DNA of 64,000 bases from Phorcus lineatus (lineage: Eukaryota > Mollusca > Gastropoda > Trochida > Trochidae). The notes under the pieces are model-generated. The model had not been told where the DNA came from, did not search any database, and saw nothing but the letters and a program-made list of their open reading frames with translations. Location: NCBI GenBank assembly GCA_921293015.1, contig OV121081.1, forward strand, positions 75,843,022 to 75,907,021. The letters are read 5' to 3'. Positions 1 through 20,200 of this stretch are shown in pieces (the stretch's first letter is position 1; the number at the start of each line of letters is the position of its first letter). Both the position numbers and the translations under genes were made by a program.

Positions 1-511
1 ATATTCTTTTCGCTTGAACTTTTCATGAAAATATAGTCTTTGATTACATATGATGTCAACATACTGTGTATTCCATGAAAATTGTTCTAACGTCCATGGC
101 TTGTTATTATCGATGCTAGTTTCTAATCTTTGACGGTTTATAAGAAAGAGAAATCCTCCTACTCGTACTTACAAGAGTTTTTTCCTTGTGAGACGGGGAA
201 ACCCTCGGACCCTTGTGGTTTTCCGGATGTCCCTCTTCTCAGGGTTCACACTCTCTGATAAGTCACCACAGTCGTGGTTTCTCCTTTTCTTCCTACGCAA
301 AGATTAAGTTAACCTAGTTCGAGACTGACGATAGTTAAGCTTTACGTAGGAAGATGGATTTTTACTATACATAATTTTACTGTATACGGACCCGTGCATG
401 TTTGTATACTATAGTGCTCACGAGTTTGCACGTCGCATCTTACTGAAATTGATAATCGACCCTCGGTTTCAAACAATATTTGGCATGTAAATCTGTACTT
501 CAATGTTTTAG

Positions 512-7993
<7,482 letters not shown>

Positions 7994-9568
7994 ATCAGAA
8001 GGTACAACCGTGCTTCCAAGCATCTTACATGTACAAATATGCATGTGTTCTATCTGTGAAATGCTTATTAAACCATAAACAAGTTTATAGTCTTTGTCTT
8101 CTTATGTTATGAAATGCTAACGGTAGACAATACATATTGTTATTAAACGTATACATTCTAGAAAAGGACGTTTCGACATAGATGAAATGGTTTTCAACGA
8201 GTTTAAGAGCCAGTAGGGTTTTGGAAATTTGCAACTCAAATGTCAGAAGAAGTATACTGCGACGAACTCCTTGTAGATATAATATCTATCCACCCTTTCT
8301 TTTACACCTGTTGCTCTCGCTGTGACGTAGACGAGCCACCTGGACTCCGGTACAAGGAGTGAATCGAGAAGGGATGTCTTATTTCTAGATTACGGTTATC
8401 ATAGCAACACATTTCATACACCTGTCATATGAAAGACCATCAAATATTTTTTCCTGCTGCTTTTCGTGACTGGAAAGTAATTGATATGTCTTGATAATTC
8501 ACAAACAAACAAATCACGAGGCAGGAACAGAAGTATAATTTGCTTAATACGAAACAAAATAAAAATATGTTCTAAAACATCGACGATACCTTAAACTTTA
8601 TTAAACGGTTAATATATTTTATTATGTATAGTCATCTCTAATCGATGTAAATCCAAGTCAATCAAACATGTATGGAGTTATTTGATGGAAAATACAAATG
8701 ACATCTTAAAGTGCGATTTTGCGCTAAAGAATTACGTTTAAGATAAACAATTCTTACTCTATGAACTATACATAACAACTTGAATATACAAACAAATCAA
8801 ATGAGGGGAAATTTAAGTACAAAATGTTATCAATTTGTATTGACGTTATAAACATAAAAGAAGAATCTTCTTTAATATCTGTACAATCTGACATCATATT
8901 AATGGAATTTGAAAACAAAGTTTGAAAGTCACTGCTACATTGAATTAAAAAAAACCCGAACAAAATGAACTAATCAATTAAAGGTGCAACAGTAACATAG
9001 GGAAAATCATTATACATAGATGGTATCTTACTATGATGATAAACTTATTTTGTTAAAATGAAAATGTCGTAATTGCCTTGTGCATCCTGGTATTCTCCCA
9101 TGACGGGATCTCATAAATCGGTGACCAGATTCAAAGAAAGTTTTCTTAGATAACGTTAAAAGCATGGATAAAAATACTGAGTTCCGCACTGCAAAAATGG
9201 TGTTTGGATCATAAACACAAACCCCCCAAAAAAGCTTGTCCTGTTTTTCATGGATTTTCAAAACCTGTTTAAATCCTAAACACCTTTCATAAAGTGTTTA
9301 TTATCAAAACACATTTTGGGTTAGAAGATGTGAAAGAAATAGCTTAGATTTCGTGTAATGTGTAAGTAAAATTATGACTGTTTGTCATTGTGTATTAATA
9401 GGGTTGAAAACCCCAGGTTCAGTTATATGGTGCGATTTTTAACACCTTTTCATCATTTTGTACATTTGCTTGTAGGTAATCTATCTTATGCCTACTTTTG
9501 TGTGTGCTTAAATGATAATTATGTTTATTTTGTAATTGGTCATTGACCTATACCGAAATAAAAGTAAG
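7994..9568. other. 3' flank of gene A, no gene
   Basis: ATTAAA hexamers near 8068 and 8141 could serve as the gene A polyadenylation signal. Beyond that I see AT-rich sequence with no supported gene. The short open frames at 8766-8963 and 9031-9261 have no recognisable motif. Confidence 0.45.
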
Positions 9569-9700
9569 ACATGTTGTAGAAAGTGTTTTGATTTTAAACA
9601 TGTTGTGAAAAGTGTTTTTGTATAAAAGATGTTGTGAAAAGTGTTTTGATTTAAACCATGTTGTGACCAGTGTTTTGGTATTAACCATGTTGTGAAACTA
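9569..9700. repeat. Tandem repeat, about 33-bp unit, four to five copies
   Basis: Diverged repeats of ACATGTTGTGAAAAGTGTTT followed by an AT-rich spacer. Intergenic. Confidence 0.8.
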
Positions 9701-10354
9701 TTAAACTAAACACTTTTTAGATATTCAAGACATGAAAAAAAAAAGAAATGTAATCTTCAGCAAACAGACCTACAACGTAAAAACATTGTGATTTAATGAT
9801 TAACTGTAAAGTCAATCTAAATATTCTTATTCACACACTAATTCGGCCATTATTGAATGTTCATTTTAACATCTTTTCAGTAGTGCCTTGAAGTATTTAA
9901 TTTTTATCAAACTTTTGTTTACCTTTGTTTCAAAAATTAAATCACATGAACAACAATTAAAGCACCTCACCATATGAGATGATAGAAAGAATATTAATAA
10001 ATTTTGATGAAATAAGTTCTATTCGATTTAAACACTTGAAATACTTGTAGTCAGATAATTTCATGAATAATATAAAATGTATTTTTGTAACAAAAGGATT
10101 CTAAGATTAGTAACTAATTATGCAATATTTTATGAAGTAACTTGCAAATGTGAAAATATGCTAATAAACAAAGGATAATTGCAAAGATAAAACAAATGTA
10201 AGTTCACAGTATTTATTTGTTTTAAGGCCAAATTTGACATGATCATGACTTCTCAAATTAAAAAAAAATTATAGATGGGAAAGGACTGCAACACACTTGA
10301 AAGCTAGTGGCACTGTGACTCTTCAAGATGTGCATGATTAACGATAATCATAAT
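9701..10354. other. Intergenic, no recognised feature
   Basis: AT-rich sequence without a coding frame or a clear repeat structure. Confidence 0.5.
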
Positions 10355-10838
10355 AGGTGAGGTGACCCTGAGTTTAATGCCGCTCTCAAGAGTATCTGGT
10401 TTAAACATATTTTATTACATGAAAGGGATCGGCAAACAAGCCATATGGCTTCTGTTAATGCCTCTCCCATACAATACAAACAATTGAAATAACACGAGAA
10501 TGGCATGCAATCTTGATACAAAAGTTCTATAAAACAATAATTTGTATGTAATATATAAAAAGATATCACAATTCTGGTAATCATGTGGCCGTTCATTCAT
10601 CATTATGAAAAGACTTGTAAATTGTTTAAAGAGTTTAACTGTTATTAAATCGTTTTGAAGAATGAATAAAGTAATGTACAGATTCTAGTATTTTCTGGTT
10701 TATTTCTCTCCCTTTATTTGCGTTCCCAAAAAGTACACTTCTTAAATCAAAACCTTTCTTATAAAAATAACAGTTTGGTCTCAGCAATAAGTAACAGGGA
10801 CAGGTAAAAAAGTAGTGAAATACGTCTTCGTTTGGATG

Positions 10839-11887
10839 TTTTAAACATATTTATTTCACAATATACATATATACATTGTGAAAGGGATTGGCCAACAAGC
10901 TCACAGTGCTTATATTAAGGCCTCTCCCTTGAACCAAATATAGATACATACTTGATACATACAAAACCCAAATATAACGTTAAACACAAAATTTGTAGAC
11001 ATGGTAAGACATAAACCAACAGAGTCACATCTAGAAGTGTCCTCATGATAGCAAGGCATCAAATAGCAAGGCATTTTCAGAACATTTTTTTATACTTTAA
11101 ATCTCGAAGTTTCAATAATGAAATCATGTACAGATTTTATAATATGTTGATTAACAGTTGTTGAACTTTCATTGTTGCCATAAAGAATTGAATTTAAGTC
11201 ATATCCTTTTACATAAAAATATTTATTTTGTCGAAAATCATCATATAACGGACACGTAAAAAAGATATGGACACAATCCTCAGAATAATAACCACATGAG
11301 CAAGAAGAAGTAGATATATGTCTATTAAACTTATCAGAGTTGAGGTCACTACACCCTAGGCGCAGTCTGCAATGTATTATTTGAGCAAATCTTTGTCCAA
11401 AGTTTGAGTCAAAGTAATATTTTTTGAAAATGGTATTATTTATTGCTTTTTTAAAGTTGCCGATTGAATCACTTAGTATTTGATCTTCTGTTGAAGAATT
11501 CCATTCTCTTACAGCAGATGGTAAGAAAGATGCCGAATGTCTAACAGTATTACACGGAATAGTTTGTAGAGATTTTAAGTTTCTAAGATTGTAAGGGTTA
11601 TTTTCTGATATATTATTTGGAACCAAGTCCGAAAGATAAGATGGGGATAATTTATAGAACATTTTGTAGAACAAACACAATTTTTGTCTTCTACGCCTTT
11701 CACTAAGTGCGGTGAACTTTGTTTCCTGATATAACTTATTGTGGCTTGTTCCCCTTACTGCTCCACATATCGATCTCAATGCATCTAAGTGGAGATTTTC
11801 CAAAAGTTTTGCTTTGTGCATAGTACAGTTGTCCCATATATTTGAACAGTAATCAACAATAGGAAGAATGAAAGATTTATATAATAT
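10839..11887 (-). mobile_element. LINE copy 3 (5'-truncated) inserted in copy 2
   Basis: A 1,049-bp insertion flanked by a perfect 12-bp target-site duplication, TTCGTTTGGATG, at 10827-10838 and 11888-11899. It starts with the shared family tail (TTTTAAACATATTTATTTCA) and contains the RT C-terminal region. Confidence 0.9.
11090..11887 (-). pseudogene. C-terminal fragment of LINE reverse transcriptase
   Basis: About 265 codons of open minus-strand frame homologous to the end of copy 1: LYKSFILPIVDYCSNIWDNC, the SICGAVRGTSHN block, then a CSCG...H...C zinc-binding-like motif. The catalytic RT blocks are missing because of 5' truncation. The open frame extends to 11938 only by chance: its first ~17 codons come from the target-site duplication and from copies 2 and 4. 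Confidence 0.88.
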
Positions 11888-11920
11888 TTCGTTTGGATGA
11901 CCACATGAACAAGAGTATCT

Positions 11921-12147
11921 TTTTTTTTGTTTAAACATATTTTATTTCATGAAAAGATACATGAAATGGATTGGTCAACAAGCTCGTGTGAGCTTATGTG
12001 AAGACCGCTCCAGCAACATAAATATATGAGCATGAACATGACAAGAACAACATATAGTAAACATGTCTAAGAATAGTAATACAAGTAGTATAATGGAAAT
12101 AAATTCATTAGAGATGATGGCTAAATACATTTTGATACATTTTTGAT
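11921..12147 (-). mobile_element. LINE copy 4, short 3' tail fragment
   Basis: A 227-bp insertion with the shared family tail (GTTTAAACATATTTTATTTC) flanked by a 12-bp duplication, ACAAGAGTATCT, at 11909-11920 and 12148-12159. It is noncoding and entirely within the element's 3' untranslated region. Confidence 0.85.
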
Positions 12148-12599
12148 ACAAGAGTATCTCACTTATATCACGTTTGCTTATGTTATTGCAGGGAGAAAGC
12201 CTGCAACGTTATTGCGGCTATGCATTGCAGCGAAACCTGCAAGCATAGACTGGAATGATTATAATAACAAAACTGTAAAAAACGGTAACAAAATATACAG
12301 TGATAAACTACTGTTCAAGAGAGGTCCACACCGGTATCCGGTATTCGTTCAGTATTAATAAGAAGCAAAAAAGAAACTCTCTGAAAGCCATCCTTGATAG
12401 ATATATCGCATTATGACTCAATGCAACATTCTCATACAATTTCTCTTGAAAGACACATGATGTTGAAAATACGTTACTGATTGCTTGTTGCAGTTTGGTT
12501 GAGGTCCTTAAGAAGTTTGATGAAAGTAGCACTTTTGAAAACTGTGCTTGTATGATCTTTTAAAATAAGTGTTTGTTATAGTCCGAACATTTTAAATTT

Positions 12600-12960
12600 T
12601 ATAGTACGTGAGGGCCTCTTTCACTTTGGGGCTAATACAGATACAACCAAATTATTTACTGTAAACTAAGACTTGGCTGTAGCGATCTAAACGGACATAA
12701 ATTTGATAGATTTTTACAAAATACGTCAAGCTGCACTTGCAGTCACCATTATGAAGATGCCATATTCACTTTCTCTTTATTTGTCCAAATTTTGCTCGTT
12801 TTCGATCAGAGTGTTTCTATTACGTTCATGGTTATGATATTCAAACTGTTTTATTTGGTAATTATTCCTATTCTGACGAAATCAATGAAAAGATTGTTAA
12901 ATCTGTTCATAAATTACTCAGCATTATTTCCAAAGACTTACTATACATGCTAAATGGAGT
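12600..12960 (+). mobile_element. Degraded LINE 3' coding relic (opposite strand)
   Basis: The plus-strand translation from about 12661 gives KLRLGCSDLNGHKF and then SSCTCSHHYED, which matches CRLRLGCSDLNSDKF...SSCSCGYYSED of copy 3. After a frame change it continues with YVHGYD and KIVKSVHKLL, matching YVKGYD and HIIKSVHDFI. It is an older, frame-broken relative of the same LINE family. Confidence 0.75.
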
Positions 12961-13268
12961 GTACCACTTTGTTTAAGATGGAAAATGTGATCTCAATAAA
13001 ACAAAATTAAATGTTTCCAATTGCAAGATATTTTTTTTTAGTAATCCCCAGAAACAGTTTAAAACAAACATACAATATTTGGTTAAGCTATGAAAATCCA
13101 TTTCCATTAATTTCGGTGTCGGCTCAGGAAGTCGACCTTCTGAATTTTCAAAATCTCAGGAGGTCGACCTGCGGAAAGCTTTGAAGTTTGAGCGTTGTTT
13201 TAGCAGGCGGATAATCTCCTAAGAGATGTTGTTACAACATTGGTAGATGATTGGTGATCGGTCACTGA

Positions 13269-13412
13269 GTTCATATTCACTGAAATTAACTGAACATCAT
13301 TTATGAAGTGAACACGGTTCATATTCACTGAAATTAACTGAACATCATTTATGAAGTGAACACGGTTCATATTCACTGAAATTAACTGAACATCAGTTAT
13401 GAAGTGAACACC
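13269..13412. repeat. 48-bp tandem repeat, three copies
   Basis: Three almost identical units of GTTCATATTCACTGAAATTA followed by ACTGAACATCATTTATGAAG and TGAACACG. Intergenic, about 0.8 kb upstream of gene B. Confidence 0.93.
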
Positions 13413-14160
13413 AATTCAATTTCACCCAAATGGCCGCAACTGATACTATAACGAGAAGTTTTGACCGTCTGGAGACCATACATTCAGATGTACGTTTATT
13501 TTGGAAAAATAGAAGGAAAAATTCTTTCAAAAAACTTGCTACTACCCCTTTAGTGTAGCATAAATGAATTTTCATGAAATTAGTTCTTGATGGATCAGTA
13601 TAAAACTTTAAAAATATTAACTGAAAACTGTCAACTTAAAGTAAACAACTTCTAATTAATTATTTGATATCATCAAGTCACGAAAAAACAACGTATACAT
13701 GACTTATCTAATCCATACAACAATTATGATAACGAAGATATTTTTAAGGGAAGCCTGTTAATATTCAAATGGTAGTTTTGAACAAGTATTGTTATTTGCT
13801 TCATGGTACATAGTAGGTCAGGTCGACAAAACACCCTCTATTTTTTAACCTTTATTTTTATGATATTCTGACAAGTTCGTTATAGTATCATAATTTCGTG
13901 ACGTCGCGTGTATTGAACCAAATTTACTTTGAAAAATGTTGATTCGTTGGTCAGAATAGTTCTTTTGTCTAAGGAATTCAAGCACATCTTGTACTGTTGA
14001 ATCTTAATTAAAACTTTGAACACTCATCTTTGTACCCATCTAGTACTTCTGCACTATTAGTTCGGTACACATTCCATTAGGTCCCTCACTCTATCGACCA
14101 ATTCGTCCCAGTGGCCGATATTCATCACAACATGGGGTAATACGTGTCAGTACTCTGTAC
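13413..14160. other. Upstream flank of gene B
   Basis: AT-rich sequence with no supported gene. The first regulatory motifs appear at 14167. Confidence 0.5.
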
Positions 14161-14166
14161 CTGAGA

Positions 14167-14174
14167 TGACGTCA
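14167..14174 (+). promoter_or_regulatory. CRE palindrome (CREB/ATF-type site) of gene B
   Basis: A perfect TGACGTCA palindrome 9 bp upstream of the TATA box and about 70 bp upstream of the start codon. Its position in the proximal promoter makes a role in cAMP or stress-type induction plausible, but that is inference. Confidence 0.6.
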
Positions 14175-14182
14175 CCAGGTGG

Positions 14183-14189
14183 TATATAG
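14183..14189 (+). promoter_or_regulatory. TATA box of gene B
   Basis: GGTATATAGAAAG lies about 55 bp upstream of the gene B ATG. That predicts a transcription start near 14213 and a leader of about 30 nt. Confidence 0.65.
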
Positions 14190-14243
14190 AAAGCAGTTGG
14201 GTTAGCCTGAACTCAAGTCTCTGCAATATCTCGCTGCATCAAC

Positions 14244-17200
14244 ATGGCCAATATTGTGAATGCGCTTCTACTTATCAGCATTTTCTGTATAGCTCAAGGG
14301 GTTGGTGAGTATAAATTAATTTTTTTATATTTTGAATGTATGTACATCTCATTTGATTCACTATTTTGGATTTGTAAATTTCAAGGGGTTTGTATGAACA
14401 GATTATTTTACTTTTTTCATTTTCACTTTGTTTTGTCTTTTAACAAAAGTTCCTTCGTTTTCAGGCTTTCATTTTTTCTATTTTTGAATTTTAAAGTTTT
14501 CTTTGCAACCTTTGAACAAGATTTCGTTTTAAAAGTAGACATACCAAACTTGCCTGCTGTAAAAAACAGTTCCATGTCTATACAGGATTTGTTATCCTTG
14601 GTTGAAATAAGACCGATAGTTTCTGTTGCATTTTCGTACCGCTAAGAAAATTCATATATTTACTGTTTGCTCAGACGTTGTTCACATGTTTATTGTGTAC
14701 TCAGAAGTAGAAGTTCACATGTTTATTGTGTACTCAGAAGTAGAAGTTCACATGTTTATTGTGTACTCAGAAGTAGAAGTTCATTTGTTTATTGTGTACT
14801 CAGAAGTAGAAGTTCATTTGTTTATTGCGTACTCAGAAGTTGTTCACATGTTTATTGTTTGCTCAAAAGTTGTTCACAGGTTTATTGTATACCATGAAGT
14901 TGAAGTTCATATGTTTATTGTGTACTCAGAAGTTGAAGTTTATATGTTTATTGTGTACTCAGAAGTAGAAGTTCATATGTTTATTGTGTACTCAGAAGTT
15001 GAAGTTCATATGTTTATTGTGTACTCAGAAGTAGAAGTTCATATGTTTATTGTGTACTCAGAAGTAGAAGTTCATATGTTTATTGTGTGCTCTGATTTCA
15101 TATGAAAAAATGTGCGAATTTTTTTCCGATCGCCCGTTTACCAGTGCGTATTCAACGATCAACAGATTATCACATGTTGAAAAAAGGCTGTAGGCGTAAA
15201 GGGAACATGCCAACGGGGACCCTGGTTCATTTTACACATGTCTACACATTGATGCCCACTTTCACAAAGCTCGCTTAGGTTAAGGTGATCCCAACTAAAT
15301 GTTTTATATATGGGTTAGGGACATCCTTAAGACTACGGAGGGTTTGTGAAAGTATGGCCTTGCAAATAATATTTTAGGTGCCCATAAATCGCCACAAACC
15401 GTTTCGAAAAGGGAAGGCGACGACGACTTCAATTGGTTTGCATATCTAAAGAGTTGGTATTCATATGGAGACGACGACGATGGTTACGATGGTGACGGTG
15501 AGACATTACGATTTTACCAATGAAACAATATCCAAGAATCCTTAATCGAGGTAAGTTCCATCCGTTTAAAGAGAAACCAATCTAATTTTAAAATCTACGA
15601 CGTTACGCAGAATTGAGCATTTTAGGGGTCATTTTGCTGAGATCTATGAGAAACTGTCGTCAATACCTAATGATTTCAAGGAGATGATATGGCTGACGGA
15701 GAGATCCAATGCCGAAAGTTGTCATCTATCCTGTTTAAGGTAAGCATGTTTTCGAAATCCAATGGTGTGTGTTACCGTTTTCGATACTGATAATTAATAC
15801 TTCCATTTGGGTTCCTAAACGATAGGATCTGCAACAATCGATTTAAAAAGGAAAAGCACAACGCGGTTGTAAAATGGGATTTATTGCGAGGGATGTTTCA
15901 TTTTACTCGCGCTAGTTTTGTGAAAGTTTATTTCGATTTTATTCATAATTTCAGGAGATGAGAATTTTAAAAAAAAGTGAATGGTGTCATCAATGGTGAA
16001 TTCATTCTTGGCATATTTTCATTTCATAATTTAGAGAAATACAATTTTGGTCAAATTCAAACAACATGATTTTAAAAGCAGGCGTCACTATTTTGATGTT
16101 ACCAGTCGATCTATCGACATATATCAGGAAAAGAATGGCCTTCCTTCCATAGTAAAAATCACTTTTGTATAAGACATCGGGAAGATAAATTGACACTCAC
16201 GTGTTGACTCACTCGCGCACATTGTAAACGGACAATACTCTGCACGTGGTATATGCTTTTCACGTGTTGCTGGAAACACTCTACAACAACAGGATTTGAA
16301 GCTCTCTCTGCGCTAAAATAGTCATAGACTTATATAATTGCACCGTATCTACGACTATCTTAGCAGGAAAGAAAGTATCGAAAATCTAGGTCCATCCTGC
16401 TAAATCATCGTACTTGAATGCGCTCAGCTTCTCCTAATACCCTGATCTCTTTCGGGACAAATCCCTCGTATGGCGGCTTGATATTCGTGATCTAGGTTCT
16501 GGCAAAGTTTACATGTTAAACAAACTTGTTTTACCATCTTGTATATATTTTTATATTTTAAAAAAAGTTTTCCTGGTTGTCAGACAAGAAATAGAAATAG
16601 GACTTTTAATTTTTGAAAGGTGATAGTATGTAGTGAATGTTGGGTAAAGAGATACCGCATTAAATCTATAATTTATACTATAATACACTGTGACTGTAAT
16701 GACTGTTGTTGTTAAATTGACCAATATGAAATTAAGTAACATTTGGAAAATGTCCCGTTTAGCCCCGTACTTTGGGTGAAAACGGGATACCATATAGCAT
16801 ATACCTATTTTACCTCTTTGTAACTAAGTGCGAAATATATAGTTCACAGGAATTCATTGGAGTTATTCTTTCGGCACTCTTAATGCATTACAACTAGCCC
16901 GAGGTCATTTGAGACTCTTGATATTTGTCTAGCATCCGACAAATAAGTGTTTCGGATCGTCTGAATCTATCGTCCTCGGTCATCTAGGAAAAAGGGATTA
17001 TAAAACACATTATTCTTTGATAAACGCCCAACCATGCTTTCGTCTCATTCTGGGAAAAGGACGCTGTTCATTGGAGATGTTTATATTCATTTTAATGATC
17101 CTGTAAAAATGTTTTAGCTAATTCTTTAGTCATAAGGACTGTTACTCTCCCTACACACAAATCTGGAAACATCTTGGACTGGGTTGTGACTCTTGAAAGC

Positions 17201-20200
17201 TTTGAAATTATACAGAGTGTGGCTGTTGATGATAGGCAAATGTCAGATCACTTCCTTGTTTTTGTAACATTAAGGACACCCATAACACAGAATGCTGAAC
17301 ACCTAATTTCCTGTAGAACTATTACATCTAATGACCAGCAAAGTTTCTATCAGACCTTCAAAACTCTACTTTGTTGTATAACCTCCAAATGTAGACGATC
17401 TTGCTCAACTCTACCAAGATGCCTTCTCAGGAATTCTGGATGAACATCTCCTGCTGTGAAGAAGGGAGTCAGAGTACGAACAAACACACCCTGATACAGT
17501 CATGAAGTTCATGAAGCGAAACGTCATCGAATGTGGAGAAACATCGTCTTGAAGTTCACCGACAACTATATCAAAAAGCAGGAACTGTCATGACTAGTGT
17601 CATCCGCATGTGCAAGAAAAAAACCGTATTCAGCAACTACAAAACATTAGTGATAACCCTTAACAATATTTTAAATTCATCGACAATCACCTCTGTAGGA
17701 AAACTGTAACAAAGCTGCCTTTATCTGATTCGCCTGAGGAACTTGCTGATTCCTTCAGTGGATTCTTCTTGAAGAAGATCATCAATACACCACAGGACCT
17801 TCAAACGCCATGACGAATCTTCCTATGTTACAGCCCAACACTCAGTTTAAATGCCAACTCCTGATTAATCTATAATACTTGAAATCATCCGGTCAACAAA
17901 ATCTACGACATGCTCCTAATAATTACTACATGTGTGATTATAGTCTGGAATCAGGACGATTTCCTAGCATTTTCTGGAGTGCTGATATGAAACCACTTCG
18001 AGGGTTCCGTCTTGAATTGGTTTAGTTATCTGAAAGACAGAGATCAGTTCATTGTTATCTATAGTGAACTATTTGATAGTGCATTATTTGTTCATATACA
18101 TAATACAATAACTGTTATGCTCCGTGTTTAAACAAGCACATTTAGGGTTATTCAGAGAATGAAAACATTAAACATTGCGCAGGTGTCTAACAGCAGCCAC
18201 TTTTTCAAACGTCATTATATGAACTTGGATGAGTCGTATATTTATGAATTTCTTAACATTGTTTCTTTTGCTTCGATATTGAATTTGACTATTTTATCGT
18301 GTACATATCACAACAGGGCATTGGTCGTATACTCATTAAACCCTTTAAATTGAATGACAGACGAGTTTTGATATGAATCTTTTGAAAAGTATTTTTTTTT
18401 CAGAATCAGATGGTTGTGCCAGTAGTCATTGCGACGTGAACGCCGACTGCGTCAGCACTTATGGCGATGATGATGATAATGATGATGATGATGGATCCTC
18501 AACATGCACGTGCAGACCAGGCTTTACAGGGGATGGGTTCACGTGCACAAGTAGGTCAAGGCCACAAACCATTGCAGTTTGGCATTGGTGTTCTCTGCTT
18601 TGTTCAGTATACTGAGAAAAGAAGATCTGACGTTTAGTTATTCAGATTTTGATAAGTACGAAATTAATAACCGAGCACGATATGTAACAGCCACTGAGAG
18701 TGAGGCGTTCGTGTGTCACGTGACCTAGGGTTCATCTGACTTGAAGCCGAGGTCAAGGTAGGTAACTACTTTACACACTAGCTTAAAACTGCATCCAACC
18801 TTGTACAGAATTTAGAAATTACAGAAAGTACAGAAATTAATTTTGGTACTTGTGATTATGGAGATTATGCATATTTTAAAGGCGTTTTTATTGTAAAATT
18901 ATAATGTTGTATCTCTCTCTCTCCGAATCGGAGAAACAATATCTATTTCAGGTAGTTGACAAAGGCAAGGGCGTCTCGTGTTACACGTGCACCCCGCTGA
19001 AATGTACACACTACCGCAATGGACAACATAAGCCCAGTTTACAGAAAGCCTATCATAATTTTTTATAATCTTTGCACCAAAGAAAACTTTTGGTTAACAA
19101 AATATCAAGTGTTACTTTAAATTATTTTCATCTTCAGGCAATTATAAACCTTGATCATTTGGTCATGAAAAACACCCTGTAATTTATCGCGCTTTCGTGG
19201 TGTAATGGCGATGGTTAGTTCAATGTGCCTGAAACCACTAGGTCCCCAACCTGGTTCCCTGGCCTCGTTTCGCTTCCGCTACAGCGAGGCCATGGCACTG
19301 GCTGTATAATGGCGCTGCGCAGAGCAGCGATCCAAGATGGAGGACAAGGCAATTTTATGCATAGCGATCACAAATTCACTTCATTCTCGCTCTATAGCCA
19401 CGACATATTGAAGACAAGCATCTACCTAGAATGCAAATAAAATTAGAACTCGGAATATCGCCACATATATTTTTTGTTGCAAAGGGATATTGCTAAACAT
19501 CATAATGTTTGCAGCGGAGCGATAGCTCCGCCCACCTGGAAATATAAACAATATAGTGGAAGGCTTCGTGCATTGTTTTAAACTATGACAGGTGGAAAAT
19601 TTAAGAAATTGTTGTTTACTTGGTGTGGTGACAACTTGTTTCAAATACTGGTAATGAAGGTGTAAAGCGATTTTGCGACATTTCCCCAAATCGACCCAAT
19701 CAAAACCTGTCAACTACGACGCTCAGTACACCACTGAGACACAACAACGACCAACTAATTACAGCAATCAATTGCTGGTCGTATGGTCCATTTTCTTATT
19801 TTTGACCTTTTTAGAAGTCACATTTTTATTTTATAGAATACATAAAAGTTGTAATTTGAGAATATGACTATTATTAGTAGGATTCAGCAGGAGAGAGAAT
19901 TTGAACCTATTTTAGTGTACGAAAGAGTATAGAGGGACACGATAGCTTTTTCTCAGGTCTGTATACAACGGATGACTTAAAATAAAATTTTATTCCGACT
20001 TCCAAACAATTAAAATTACTGAACCAACAAATTCTGTTTTCTGTTGCTCTATCTTTCAGTATCTATTGTTAAATCGTGCGATGAGCACCTGAAGCGTGCA
20101 AATGCAATCCGGGATTTCCTTATATTTAATAAATTAGGTATAGTAGTATAAGCAATTGTTTGAAAGCTATAGGGACGTAGCCCATTTTTGCGTGGAAATA

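Larger units (their letters stand above)
10398..11908 (-). mobile_element. LINE copy 2, 3' fragment of about 450 bp interrupted by copy 3
   Basis: The tail and C-terminal part of the same family as copy 1 occupy 10398-10838 and resume at 11900-11908. The flanks are CAAGAGTATCT at 10387-10397 and ACAAGAGTATCT at 11909-11920. The interior near 10760-10838 aligns with the C-terminal coding region of copy 3. Confidence 0.75.
10355..12280 (+). repeat. Dispersed repeat (SINE/MITE-like) split by nested LINE insertions
   Basis: Sequence to the left (about 10355-10397, ending CAAGAGTATCT) and to the right (from 12160, CACTTATATCACG) joins into one continuous unit when the LINEs are removed. Its right part (about 12213-12250) shares a segment of about 35 bp, including GAAACCTGC and GACTGGAA, with 44264-44302, so it is a repeated family. 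The class is uncertain; its full ends were not found. Confidence 0.45.

Noticed and set aside
14626-15105. 159-codon open frame of repeating SEVEVHMFIVY
   Set aside because: It follows from the 33-bp period of an intronic minisatellite. It has no start context, and a second frame through the same repeats is also open.
18953-19060. Possible exon after an AG at about 18953 with several cysteines
   Set aside because: The cysteine spacing is not EGF-like, the donor is weak, and the gene B frame is complete without it.
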